A stretch of DNA of 12,358 nucleotides from Phycisphaerae bacterium (GTDB lineage: Bacteria; Planctomycetota; Phycisphaerae; UBA1845; Fen-1342). Shown piece after piece: positions 1-7,128 of the stretch. The first letter of the stretch is position 1; the number at the start of each line of letters is the position of its first letter. The translations under genes and the position numbers were made by a program. Location: assembly GCA_022842805.1 (NCBI GenBank), contig JALHOX010000088.1, forward strand, positions 1 through 12,358, written 5' to 3'. The notes beneath the pieces were generated by a model, which worked only from the letters and a program-made list of their open reading frames with translations, searched no databases and was not told the DNA's origin.

Positions 1-878
1 ACGCCCCGGCCAGCTTCACGAGCAGCGACCCCTACAACCTGTTCAGCAACTGGCGCATGTGGATGGAGCAGGGTTGGCTCGATATGGCCATCCCCATGAA
101 CTACAAGCGCGAGCACGTTTCCAACGAAGCCACCTGGTATCGCAACTGGGTCAACTCCGCCAACACCTGGAGCTACAACCGACACTTCGTCGCCGGACAA
201 GGCAACTATCTCAACACCATGGCGGGCAGCGTCGCCCAGCTTTCCTACGCGCTCAATAACGGCGCCGACGGCATCTGCACCTTCTCCTACGACGCCACCG
301 CCGATCAGAACACCAACGGCACGCCCGAGGCCGACTGGACCTGGTACACCGCGTACCTGCCGACCAATCTCTTTACGACCACCGCCACCCGGCCCACCAT
401 GCCCTGGCGCAACCCCGCCACCGCCACCGAGGGCACGCTCTGGGGCCGCGTCACCGACGCCGCCACCGACGCCCCGATCGACGGCGCCACGGTGCAAGTC
501 GGCGCTTTGCCCGCGGTGAAGACCGACGGCAACGGCTACTACGTCGTCACGCTCATCCCCGCCGGCGCCAGCGGCACGGCCTACAACATCTCCGCCAACG
601 CCAGCGGCTGCCCGACGAGCAACGCCAACAACATCCTTGTCACCCGCGCCGGCCTCACCCGCCGCGACTTCCACGTCTGCCCGACCATCGACTACCCCGG
701 CGACATGGACAGCGACGGCGACGTCGACGGCGCGTATATGAACCTGATCTTCTTCTGCTTCCGCGGCCCCGATTTCTTCTACGCCCCCGGCAACTTCTGC
801 CTCGAAGGCGACGCCGACACCGACACCGATATGGACATGCTCGACCTCGCCGAGGTCCAGCAGTCGTTCGGCAACTAA
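1..878 (+). CDS. GHL10-like glycoside hydrolase with dockerin-like tail (C-terminal part)
   Basis: Partial gene: the frame is open from base 3, so the start lies before the window. The first ~100 residues contain WLDMAIPMNY, a stretch with W/N-rich spacing, and GADGICTFSYDA. These fit the end of the barrel in GHL10/DUF187-like glycosyl-hydrolase-related proteins (family-10-like, PF02638 type), where an (I/A)xPMxY strand and a late G(A/G)xGxxxFxY strand recur. Next comes a carboxypeptidase-regulatory-like beta-sandwich (about bases 432-670; GTLWGRVTDAATDAPIDGA then TDGNGYYVV). The C-terminus (about 690-875) has two Asp-rich calcium-loop-like segments, DMDSDGDVDG and GDADTDTDMD, i.e. a dockerin-like tail. 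The architecture suggests a secreted or surface carbohydrate-active enzyme. The catalytic residues would lie upstream, so activity cannot be judged. Family call is by motif memory; the tail is the surest part. Confidence 0.75.
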   Translation, partial: APASFTSSDPYNLFSNWRMWMEQGWLDMAIPMNYKREHVSNEATWYRNWVNSANTWSYNRHFVAGQGNYLNTMAGSVAQLSYALNNGADGICTFSYDATADQNTNGTPEADWTWYTAYLPTNLFTTTATRPTMPWRNPATATEGTLWGRVTDAATDAPIDGATVQVGALPAVKTDGNGYYVVTLIPAGASGTAYNISANASGCPTSNANNILVTRAGLTRRDFHVCPTIDYPGDMDSDGDVDGAYMNLIFFCFRGPDFFYAPGNFCLEGDADTDTDMDMLDLAEVQQSFGN

Positions 879-890
879 CGCCTTCGCACG

Positions 891-915
891 CGGGGCGGTT
901 TCGTCCGCCGCCCCG
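891..915 (+). terminator. GC-rich hairpin after the GHL10-like gene
   Basis: An 8-bp perfect stem (CGGGGCGG at 891-898 pairing with CCGCCCCG at 908-915) with a 9-base loop begins 12 bases after the stop codon. There is no T-tract, so a Rho-independent role is only suggested by position and strength. Confidence 0.45.
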
Positions 916-1070
916 CCGCCCCATGGCCCGCCGCTACGTCCGTCGCACGCTCTCGCGCGCCCATGGAACTCGCTGCCGACGCAAAATCCGTCGGCACGGA
1001 ACCCAAAGCGCGCTCCCGCGTCAATCATCAAAAGCACTTCGCAACCGCACAAACCGACCGGAGAGCCGCG

Positions 1071-1640
1071 ATGTCAGACGTGAACCGCAGATCTATCCTG
1101 AAGTCAGGTGCACTGCTCTTGCTCGCCGGCGCGGGCACTGGCGCCGCGCAATCCATGGTGCAGTCCAAGGAAACCACAATGGCTCATGGCAAACCCGGCG
1201 ACTTCGACTTTCTCGCCGGCAACTGGAAGATCAAGCACAAACGTCTCAAGACGCCGCAGACCAGCGACTGGGACGAATTCGAGGGCGAGGCGACCTGCTG
1301 GACGATCCTCGGCGGCGTCGGAAGCGTCGAAGAGCTGCGCATCCCGGCCCGCAAGTTCTCGGGCATGGGCTTGCGCCTGCTCGACGTCGAAAAGGGCATC
1401 TGGAACGACTTCTGGGTCAACGCCAAGAGCGGCGTGCTCACCACCCCCGGTCAGACCGGCGTGTTTGATAACGGCGTCGGAACATTCACCGCCGACGACA
1501 AAGATGGCGACAAGCCAATCAAAATCAAAGGTGTCTGGGACCGCATCACGCCCACGAGTTGCCGCTGGTGGCAATCGATCTCGCGCGACGGCGGCGCGAC
1601 ATGGGAAGACAATTGGTACATGGACTGGACGCGGGCCTAA
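1071..1640 (+). CDS. Exported DUF1579-like beta-barrel protein with Tat-like signal
   Basis: 189 residues. The chosen ATG at 1071 has GAGAG at 1061-1065 (GGAGAG from 1060) in front and opens with a twin-arginine-like leader: NRRSILKSG at residues 5-13 followed by a hydrophobic Leu/Ala/Gly stretch to about residue 27. The frame is open back to 963, but the extra residues are not signal-like. The mature part starts DFDFLAGNWKIKHKRL (44-59), the usual opening of DUF1579/lipocalin-like small beta-barrels (FDFLxGxWxxxxxRL). It has later Trp-rich strands (CRWWQSIS; DGGATWEDNWYMDW) typical of that fold. Ligand and function are unknown. An internal ATG before AHGKPGDF (about 1179) could give a cytoplasmic form. 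It stands alone and converges on pruA with a strong hairpin between them. Family assignment is moderately sure. Confidence 0.75.
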   Translation: MSDVNRRSILKSGALLLLAGAGTGAAQSMVQSKETTMAHGKPGDFDFLAGNWKIKHKRLKTPQTSDWDEFEGEATCWTILGGVGSVEELRIPARKFSGMGLRLLDVEKGIWNDFWVNAKSGVLTTPGQTGVFDNGVGTFTADDKDGDKPIKIKGVWDRITPTSCRWWQSISRDGGATWEDNWYMDWTRA

Positions 1641-1664
1641 ACCGTAACGCGCCTCAGGCCCACT

Positions 1665-1696
1665 GCGTTCGCCGCCCGGACTCGGGCGGCGAACGC
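1665..1696. terminator. Perfect 14-bp hairpin between convergent genes
   Basis: Bases 1665-1678 are the exact reverse complement of 1683-1696, with a 4-base GACT loop. The element starts 24 bases after the stop of the + strand gene and lies 40 bases beyond the stop of pruA on the - strand. It is well placed as a bidirectional terminator. There is no T-run on the + side, so intrinsic termination is not proven. Confidence 0.7.
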
Positions 1697-1736
1697 GCAG
1701 GCAAAACCCGCCCGCCCCACCGAAATCCCGCTTCGC

Positions 1737-3320
1737 TTACAGCCGTTCGGTAATGCTCTTGCCCTGCAGGAAAAGCAGCAGATAGTCGCGCCCGCCCGCC
1801 TTGCTGTCCGTACCCGACATGTTGAAGCCGCCGAAGGGCTGCACATCCACCAGCGCGCCGGTGCACTTGCGATTGATGTAGAAATTGCCCACGTGGAACT
1901 CGTGTCGAGCCCGCTCGATCCGCATCCGGTCGCGCGAGAAGAGCGAACCGGTCAGGCCGAATTCCGACTCGTTCACGATCTCCAGCCCCTCGTCAAAACT
2001 GCTGCACTTCAGCACGCCCAGCACCGGCGCAAAGATTTCTTCGCACGCGATGCGCGACGTCCGCGCCAGCCCCTCGACGATCGTCGGCGGAATGAAGTAC
2101 CCGCTCGCCGGCACGCGCTGCGTGCCCGCCGGTGAGTTCGCCGCGTTCGGCAGCCCGCCCAACACGATCCGCCCCTCCTTCGCGCCGATCTCGATGTATT
2201 CACACGTCTTCTTGTATGCCTTCTGGTCGATCACCGCGCCCATGAAAAAGTTCTCTGCGGTCGTCGTGTCGCCGATGGTGAGCTTCTTGGTGCGCTCAAT
2301 CACCCGCTCCAGCACCGCGCTATACACATCCTTATGCAGAATCGCCCGCGAGCACGCCGAGCACTTCTGCCCCTGAAAGCCGAACGCCGCAGCGGTAATG
2401 CCCTCCGCCGCCGCCTCGATGTCCGCCGTCTCGTCGACCAGGATCGCGTCCTTGCCGCCCATCTCCAGCACGCTGCGCTTCAGCCAGCGCTGCCCAGGCG
2501 CAACCTTGCCGCACTTCTCGAAGATCCGCAGCCCGACCTCTTTGCTGCCGGTAAACGACACAAACCGCGTCAGCGGCGACTCAACCAGCGTGTCGCCGAT
2601 CGCCCCGCCCGGCCCCGGAACAAAATTCAGCACGCCCGCCGGCAGCCCCGCTTCCTCAAAAATCTCGACCATCTTCGCCGCGATCACGGGCGACGTGCTC
2701 GCCGGCTTCATCACCACCGTGTTCCCCGCCACAATCGCCGCGCTCGTCATCCCCGTCGTGATCGCCAGCGGAAAATTCCACGGCGGAATGACGACGCCGA
2801 CGCCCAGCGGGATGTACCGCAGTTCGTTGTCTTCGCCGGGATAGGGCGTAACAGCCTGCGGCCCGCCAAGCCGGATCATCTCGCGCCCGTAGAAGTCGAG
2901 AAAGTCGATCGTCTCGCACGTGTCGGCATAGGCCTCGAGCCAACTCTTGCTGACCTCGAAGCACATCCACGCCGACAGCTCATAAACGCGCCGCCGCATG
3001 ATCGCGGCCGCCTTAAAGAGCACCCGCGCCCGCGTCTCGGGATCGACCCGGCTCCACGTCTTAAATGTCTCCGTCGCGACCCGAAGCGCCGCCTCCGCAT
3101 GATCGCGCGTCGCGTTCGCAACATGGCCGACCACCGTCTTCGGATCGGCCGGCATGACCGAGTCGATCGTGTCCGGCGTATCGATCTTTTTGTCGCCGAT
3201 CCGCAACGGATAGCGCTGACCGAGTTGCGCGCGGACCTGCTTCAGCGCCGCGAGCATCGCCTCGCGTGGGCCGGCTTGAGTGAAATCGACATAAGGTTCG
3301 GGGCGGTACGGCGTCAGCAT
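1737..3320 (-). CDS. pruA: L-glutamate gamma-semialdehyde (1-pyrroline-5-carboxylate) dehydrogenase
   Basis: 527 residues, a full-length aldehyde dehydrogenase of the RocA/PruA monofunctional group. It oxidises L-glutamate 5-semialdehyde (in equilibrium with 1-pyrroline-5-carboxylate) to glutamate with NAD+, the second step of proline breakdown, in the cytoplasm. Visible landmarks: PPWNFP (179-184) and VMKPAS (203-208) of the NAD+ fold, FTGSKEVG (256-263), general base Glu286 in LEMGGK, catalytic Cys320 in GQKCSACSR, EEIFAPV (427-433) and PFGGFNMSGTDSKAGG near the end. The N-terminal PYRPEPYVDF and the CFEVSK...EAYADTCETIDFLDFYG stretch (120-145) are characteristic of this subgroup. The ATG at 3320 has GGAG (3328-3331) seven bases upstream. 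No proline dehydrogenase gene adjoins it, so the pathway's first enzyme must be encoded elsewhere. A fused PutA form is excluded by length. Confidence 0.93.
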   Translation of the reverse strand: MLTPYRPEPYVDFTQAGPREAMLAALKQVRAQLGQRYPLRIGDKKIDTPDTIDSVMPADPKTVVGHVANATRDHAEAALRVATETFKTWSRVDPETRARVLFKAAAIMRRRVYELSAWMCFEVSKSWLEAYADTCETIDFLDFYGREMIRLGGPQAVTPYPGEDNELRYIPLGVGVVIPPWNFPLAITTGMTSAAIVAGNTVVMKPASTSPVIAAKMVEIFEEAGLPAGVLNFVPGPGGAIGDTLVESPLTRFVSFTGSKEVGLRIFEKCGKVAPGQRWLKRSVLEMGGKDAILVDETADIEAAAEGITAAAFGFQGQKCSACSRAILHKDVYSAVLERVIERTKKLTIGDTTTAENFFMGAVIDQKAYKKTCEYIEIGAKEGRIVLGGLPNAANSPAGTQRVPASGYFIPPTIVEGLARTSRIACEEIFAPVLGVLKCSSFDEGLEIVNESEFGLTGSLFSRDRMRIERARHEFHVGNFYINRKCTGALVDVQPFGGFNMSGTDSKAGGRDYLLLFLQGKSITERL

Positions 3321-3384
3321 GGGAAATCTCCGATGCGGGGTTCACGCTTGCGAATGTTCGCGACAACGCGGATCGCCCCGCATT

Positions 3385-3456
3385 GTAAGGTGTGTTCGCG
3401 CCGCGTTGAGGGGCGTGCGTCGCTCGCCCCGCGCGCGGCGGCTCAAACGCACCATT
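3385..3456. repeat. Palindromic intergenic repeat, copy A
   Basis: Begins GTAAGGTGTGTT (3385-3396) and ends AACGCACCATT (3446-3456), near-reverse complements (GGTGTGTT against AACGCACC, one mismatch), with 49 bases between. The interior has a further pairing, GGGGCG with CGCCCC, so the whole could fold as a nested hairpin. Copy B at 5769-5840 has the same ends and a 48-base interior. This is a REP- or MITE-like intergenic element by structure; its mobility is unknown. Confidence 0.55.
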
Positions 3457-3470
3457 CGCCCGCCGAGTAG

Positions 3471-3491
3471 CGACCGGCGGCTCACCGGTCG
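3471..3491. repeat. 7-bp perfect hairpin
   Basis: CGACCGG (3471-3477) and CCGGTCG (3485-3491) pair perfectly around a 7-base loop. It sits between divergent genes, so a terminator role for an annotated gene is not expected. It may be part of the same intergenic repeat cluster as copy A. Confidence 0.4.
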
Positions 3492-3710
3492 ACAAAGCGT
3501 GCGGCGGAGCAGGCGAGCCTGAGGGTCGCGAGCGAGAATCCACGGCCGGAGAGGACGCGGGCCGCTACTTTCAGACCACCGCCACCGCCGATAAGTTGAA
3601 TCGTACAATTCCATGCACGCCCCTCCGCACCCCGGCGGGAACCCGCCCATGCGCCAAGGCGTATCAAGCACGGACTCCAACCGACCTCGAACTCTCCACT
3701 GGAGACGATC

Positions 3711-5747
3711 ATGAAACGAATCTTGTGCAGCGTCGCCGCGATCGCGACCATGCTCGCCATGCCAAACACCACCGCCGCCGCCGGCGCCGACCTGCAAGTC
3801 AAGCGCATCGCCCTCTTCAACAGCGGCGTCGGTTACTTCCAGTGCGAAGCCAGCGTGCAGGGCAGCGACACCGCCGAACTCCGCTTTCGCACCGACCAGA
3901 TCAACGACATCCTGAAATCGCTCGTCGTGCAAGACCTCGGCGGCGGCACCGTCGGCGTCGTCAGCTACGCCTCGCAAGACCCCGTCGACAAAGCCCTCAA
4001 GAGCTTCGGCGTCGACATCACCGGCAAACCCTCGCTCGCACAATTGCTCGATCAACTCCGCGGCGAGCCGGTCGAACTCGCCGGCCCTCAGCCCTATCGC
4101 GGCGTGATCCTGGGCGTCGAGCGGCAGAAGCGGGCCGTGGGCGACACGGCGATCGATGTCGATGTGCTGACCGTGCTGTCGGAAAGCGGCGCGCGGCAAT
4201 TCGACTTAAACACGCTCACGGGCATCAAGCTAACCAACGCCAAGGTCAGCGAAGAACTGACCAAGGCCCTCGCCACGCTCGCCAGCAGCCACAACGCCGA
4301 CAAAAAGAGCGTCACACTCAACTTCACCGGCACGGGACAGCGCAACGTCCGCGCGGCCTATCTGCTCGAAACGCCGATCTGGAAAACCAGCTATCGGCTG
4401 GTGCTCTCCGACGACAAAAAGCCGTTTCTGCAGGGCTGGGCCACCGTCGAAAACGCGACCGAGGAAGACTGGAACAACGTGCGGCTGTCGCTCGTGAGCG
4501 GCCGGCCGATCTCCTTCCGCATGGACCTCTACACGCCGCTCTATGTGCCGCGCCCGCTGGAACAGCTCGAACTCTATGCGTCGCTGCGGCCGCCGGAGTT
4601 TGAGGGGGCGATGGATCGGGCGGAACCCGCGATGAGTTTCGCCCGCAAAGCGGGCCGGGCAGCCGGCGGCATGCCTGGCGCGGCGCCGATGATGGCTGCG
4701 CCCACCGAGGCATACTTCGACTCAGCTGCTAACTCTGAATCGGCGATGGACATGGCCAGCAGCGTCGAATCCGTCGCCACCGCTCGCGAAGCCGGCGAGC
4801 TCTTCGAATACGTCATCGACGCCCCGGTCACGCTCCCGCGTCAGCACTCGGCCATGCTCCCGATCCTGAACAACGAGGTCGAGGGGACCAAGGTCAGCAT
4901 CTACAACCCCAGCACCCACCCCAAGCATCCGCTGAACGGCCTGGAGTTCACCAACTCCACCGCCCTCAACCTGATGCAAGGCCCGATCACGGTCTTCGAC
5001 GGCGGCGTCTACGCCGGCGACGCAAAGCTGCCCAATCTCTCGCCCAGCGAAAAGCGGCTGGTCGCCTACGCGCTCGATCTCTCCACGGAAGTGTCGATCG
5101 AGAACAAGCCGACCATCGATCAGGTCATCAGCATGCGCATCTCGAAGGGCACGCTGATCCACAAGCACAAGTATGTGGAGACGCGCGGCTACAGCGTGAA
5201 GAACAAAGCCGCCAAGCCGCGCGACGTGATCATCGAGCAGCCCTACGACAGCAGTTGGACGCTGATCGAACCGAAGCAGCCCTATGAGAAGACCGAGCGC
5301 CTGCTGCGCTTCAAGCTCACCGTCCCGCCGACGCAGAGCGCTCCGCTGGCGGTATCGCTGGAACGCCTCGGCGAGACCTACATCGCGCTCTCCGATGTCG
5401 ATTTCGATTCGATCCGCCTCTTCCTGCAGCAGAAGGTGATCTCGCCCAAGGTGAAGGAAGCACTGGAGCGCGTCGTGCAGTTGCGCACCGACCTCGACCG
5501 CCTGCAGCGCTCGACCAAGCAATTGGAGACGACGCTGCTCGAAGCCGAGAAAGCCCAGACCCGCGTCCGCGAAAACCTGAAAGCCCTACCCCAAAACACC
5601 GACCAATACGCCCGCCAGCTCCAGGCCTTCGACGCCGCGGAAACGCGCATCGAACAGCAGCGCCAACAGGTCGAAGCAGCCCGCAAGGAACAAGAGAGCA
5701 AACAGCGCGAGTTGGAGACCTACCTGACCGGCCTTGAGATCGAGTAG
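3711..5747 (+). CDS. Exported DUF4139-family protein with C-terminal coiled coil
   Basis: 678 residues. The ATG at 3711 is preceded by GGAGA (3701-3705). Residues 1-25 form a Sec-type signal (KR, hydrophobic core, Ala-rich end TAAAGA), so the protein is exported. Residues 27-90 (LQVKRIALFNSGVGYF, then a Ser-Leu-Val-Val strand) resemble the DUF4140 strand-rich N-domain. Residues 212-270 (RNVRAAYLLETPIWKTSYRL, GWATVENATEEDWNNVRLSL) match the core signature of the DUF4139 (mucoidy-inhibitor MuiA-like) beta-domain, which resumes at about 365-555 after a Met/Ala/Ser-rich linker (300-360). Residues 575-675 are charged Glu/Gln/Arg/Leu heptads, i.e. a long coiled coil. In MuiA-type relatives the coiled coil usually lies between DUF4140 and DUF4139; here it is at the end. 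Molecular function is unknown; an envelope role is inferred. Confidence 0.85.
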   Translation: MKRILCSVAAIATMLAMPNTTAAAGADLQVKRIALFNSGVGYFQCEASVQGSDTAELRFRTDQINDILKSLVVQDLGGGTVGVVSYASQDPVDKALKSFGVDITGKPSLAQLLDQLRGEPVELAGPQPYRGVILGVERQKRAVGDTAIDVDVLTVLSESGARQFDLNTLTGIKLTNAKVSEELTKALATLASSHNADKKSVTLNFTGTGQRNVRAAYLLETPIWKTSYRLVLSDDKKPFLQGWATVENATEEDWNNVRLSLVSGRPISFRMDLYTPLYVPRPLEQLELYASLRPPEFEGAMDRAEPAMSFARKAGRAAGGMPGAAPMMAAPTEAYFDSAANSESAMDMASSVESVATAREAGELFEYVIDAPVTLPRQHSAMLPILNNEVEGTKVSIYNPSTHPKHPLNGLEFTNSTALNLMQGPITVFDGGVYAGDAKLPNLSPSEKRLVAYALDLSTEVSIENKPTIDQVISMRISKGTLIHKHKYVETRGYSVKNKAAKPRDVIIEQPYDSSWTLIEPKQPYEKTERLLRFKLTVPPTQSAPLAVSLERLGETYIALSDVDFDSIRLFLQQKVISPKVKEALERVVQLRTDLDRLQRSTKQLETTLLEAEKAQTRVRENLKALPQNTDQYARQLQAFDAAETRIEQQRQQVEAARKEQESKQRELETYLTGLEIE

Positions 5748-5768
5748 CCATTCGACCGACTTCAAGCC

Positions 5769-5858
5769 GTAGGGTGTGTTGGCGGCGCGACGATCGACGC
5801 GCAGGTGTCGAAAAGCGTTACCGCCGTCAACGCACCTATTCAGCCGCACGGGTGCGTT
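5769..5858. repeat. Palindromic intergenic repeat, copy B, with extra arm
   Basis: Begins GTAGGGTGTGTT (5769-5780) and has AACGCACCTATT at 5829-5840, 48 bases apart. Inner GGCGG (5781-5785) and CCGCC (5821-5825) also pair. A second GGTGCGTT (5851-5858) is the exact reverse complement of AACGCACC (5829-5836), giving an alternative 8-bp hairpin. It starts 22 bases after the DUF4139 stop and may also act as its transcript end. Ends and spacing match copy A at 3385-3456. Confidence 0.6.
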
Positions 5859-5945
5859 GCACGTAGCGGTCGAGCTGTTGCCGACACTCCACGAGGATTA
5901 TGCCTCCTTGCGTTGGGCGCGTTCGGCGTTAGCCTCCGCTCGAAT

Positions 5946-6347
5946 ATGCTCGAAAAGTCGTATATCGTCGCGCAACTCGCCGATATCTTCGCAGAGAGGC
6001 ACGCTAGAAACCTCACGGCCCAAGGCAGCCGGGATCACTACGGATTCTCCGTGGTAAATCTCTCAGATGATCTAAGCACCTTCGACCTGGTGATGACGCT
6101 TAAGGCAGGCCAGCGATACTGTTGCATGGGATGGCCTTGTCATATCGGAGTTGATAGTGCGGAATACTGGCTTCCAATTCGCGCGGAGCTCTCAAGGCGC
6201 GGGTTGGGCGAACTGCCGACGCTAACCGTGCGCACGCTTCGTTTCGTGATCGAGGACGGTGCGTTCGTTGGCCTCCGGGATGAATGTCGGAGGCGGAACG
6301 CCTTTCAGTACGAAGTTGGCCCATTCATCGAAGGGCAAGACGCATAG
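5946..6347 (+). CDS. Small orphan protein with CC-x4-CH motif
   Basis: 133 residues from the ATG at 5946. The frame is open back to a GTG at 5805, but that part runs through the palindromic repeat and reads like translated repeat, so the later start is preferred. No clear ribosome binding site is visible. I do not recognise the family. It looks soluble, with a mixed helix/strand pattern, and has a compact cluster RYCCMGWPCHIG (57-68: Cys59, Cys60, Cys65, His66) that could bind a metal. Codons such as AGG, AGA, CTA and ATA appear, unlike the G/C-ending codons of neighbouring genes, which suggests a different origin. It converges on the 6421-6987 gene. Confidence 0.5.
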   Translation: MLEKSYIVAQLADIFAERHARNLTAQGSRDHYGFSVVNLSDDLSTFDLVMTLKAGQRYCCMGWPCHIGVDSAEYWLPIRAELSRRGLGELPTLTVRTLRFVIEDGAFVGLRDECRRRNAFQYEVGPFIEGQDA

Positions 6348-6420
6348 TCGCGCGGCGCGCAACGTCGGGGTGCGCGTGGAGCAAATCTAACTTCCGTGTT
6401 CGCGACCATAACAAATGCAA

Positions 6421-6987
6421 CTACCCGCGCGGCATCCCGAACTCGTAAAGACTCTTTCCAAACATCCCCACGATCTGATCCGTCAGATCGTGAATCATCG
6501 TGTTGTCGAAGCGCGTCTCGGCCCACGCAATCGTCAGGCCGTCGCGCTGACGCGATTCCGCCCGACAGAAGCGTCGTCCGTTCGGCGCGCTGATCTGGAA
6601 ATCGCTAATGAAATGTCTCGACCAAAGCGACCACGGCCGGGCCTCGGCGCGGAACCGTGCGATCACACGGCGGCCGACATCGCCCCGCAGCGGCACCCAT
6701 TCGTACCACGGCCACGGCGACAGCGCGAGGTCGAAGCCGTGGTGATAATGGAGCCGAATGAGATCCTCGCCCGTCGGATCGTGAGCCATAATCAGGGCTC
6801 CGCAGTCGCTTTGGGCGAACATGCAGCAAGCACCGTCGATCACACATTCGAGCGCATCGTCGATCTGATCGATATCAAACCCCTCGACCATCATCTCGTA
6901 AGGCCGCTGAATGCGTTCGCGAATCCGGGTGAGCGGTCGAACCGTTCTCGTGCGAAACATGGGACGCCCCAGCTGAGAGTTCGCCAT
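6421..6987 (-). CDS. Uncharacterised protein, possibly GAF-like
   Basis: 188 residues from the ATG at 6987; no good ribosome binding site precedes it, and Met10 (6960), with a GGGG upstream, is an alternative start. The middle section (about 45-115) has a helix then strand order with DCGALIMAHDPTGEDLIRLHYHHG, a loop, and VPLRGDVGRRVIA. This pattern resembles GAF-type sensory domains (ALxxxDPxGxxLxxxxxxG ... LxxGxxGRV). That is a pattern resemblance only. The C-terminus (150-180) has WAETRFDNTMIHDLTDQIVGMF. There is no signal peptide or membrane segment. Codon use is more mixed than in flanking genes. It lies on the same strand as, and 141 bases after, the 7129-7770 gene, with a palindromic element between, so an operon is unlikely. 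Coding status is favoured by residue composition compared with the Arg/His-rich opposite-strand frame. Confidence 0.6.
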   Translation of the reverse strand: MANSQLGRPMFRTRTVRPLTRIRERIQRPYEMMVEGFDIDQIDDALECVIDGACCMFAQSDCGALIMAHDPTGEDLIRLHYHHGFDLALSPWPWYEWVPLRGDVGRRVIARFRAEARPWSLWSRHFISDFQISAPNGRRFCRAESRQRDGLTIAWAETRFDNTMIHDLTDQIVGMFGKSLYEFGMPRG

Positions 6988-7019
6988 ACTACGAACGAGG
7001 GAACTAACCGAGTTTTATG

Positions 7020-7120
7020 GCAGGGTATTCCGCAAGTGTGCGGCGGGAACGCGCCGCGTTCCAGCCGCCGAACGCAAAGCAATATCGTGCGCCCCCCGCC
7101 AAGCCCCAAACACACCCTGC
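7020..7120. repeat. Palindromic intergenic element, possible copy C
   Basis: GCAGGGT (7020-7026) and ACCCTGC (7114-7120) are exact inverted ends. The right end reads GCAGGGTGTGTT on the - strand, sharing AGGGTGTGTT with copy B. Inside is an imperfect hairpin at 7041-7070 (CGGCG plus GGAACG pairing with CGTTCC and CGCCG, with a 3-base bulge). It begins 9 bases after the stop of the - strand gene at 7129 and could serve as its terminator. Confidence 0.45.
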
Positions 7121-7128
7121 AAAACCGA

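Larger units (their letters stand above)
3321..3710. other. 390-base intergenic region between divergent pruA and DUF4139 gene
   Basis: No convincing gene. It holds the 5' leaders of two divergent genes plus structured repeats: a palindromic element at 3385-3456, a hairpin at 3471-3491, and a GC-rich stretch to 3568. A TACAAT box occurs on each strand (3604-3609 on +; 3382-3387 read on -), but neither has a good -35 partner at 16-18 bases, so promoters are not called. A long reading frame on the - strand (3342-4199) crosses this region but is an antisense shadow of the DUF4139 gene. Confidence 0.6.

Noticed and set aside
2334..3470. 378-residue reading frame on the + strand
   Set aside because: Shadow of pruA, extremely Arg-rich with no domain; pruA has all aldehyde dehydrogenase motifs in the other strand.
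3342..4199. 285-residue reading frame on the - strand
   Set aside because: It lies opposite the start of the well-supported DUF4139 gene and has the Asp/Ala/Val-rich composition of an antisense shadow; it also crosses the palindromic repeat.
5805..5945. Upstream GTG start for the 5946-6347 gene
   Set aside because: It would begin inside the palindromic repeat and adds 47 residues that look like translated repeat; no ribosome binding site is seen.
6356..6376. CGCGCA/TGCGCG hairpin between convergent orphan genes
   Set aside because: Six base pairs with a 9-base loop and no T-tract; too weak in GC-rich DNA to call as a terminator.
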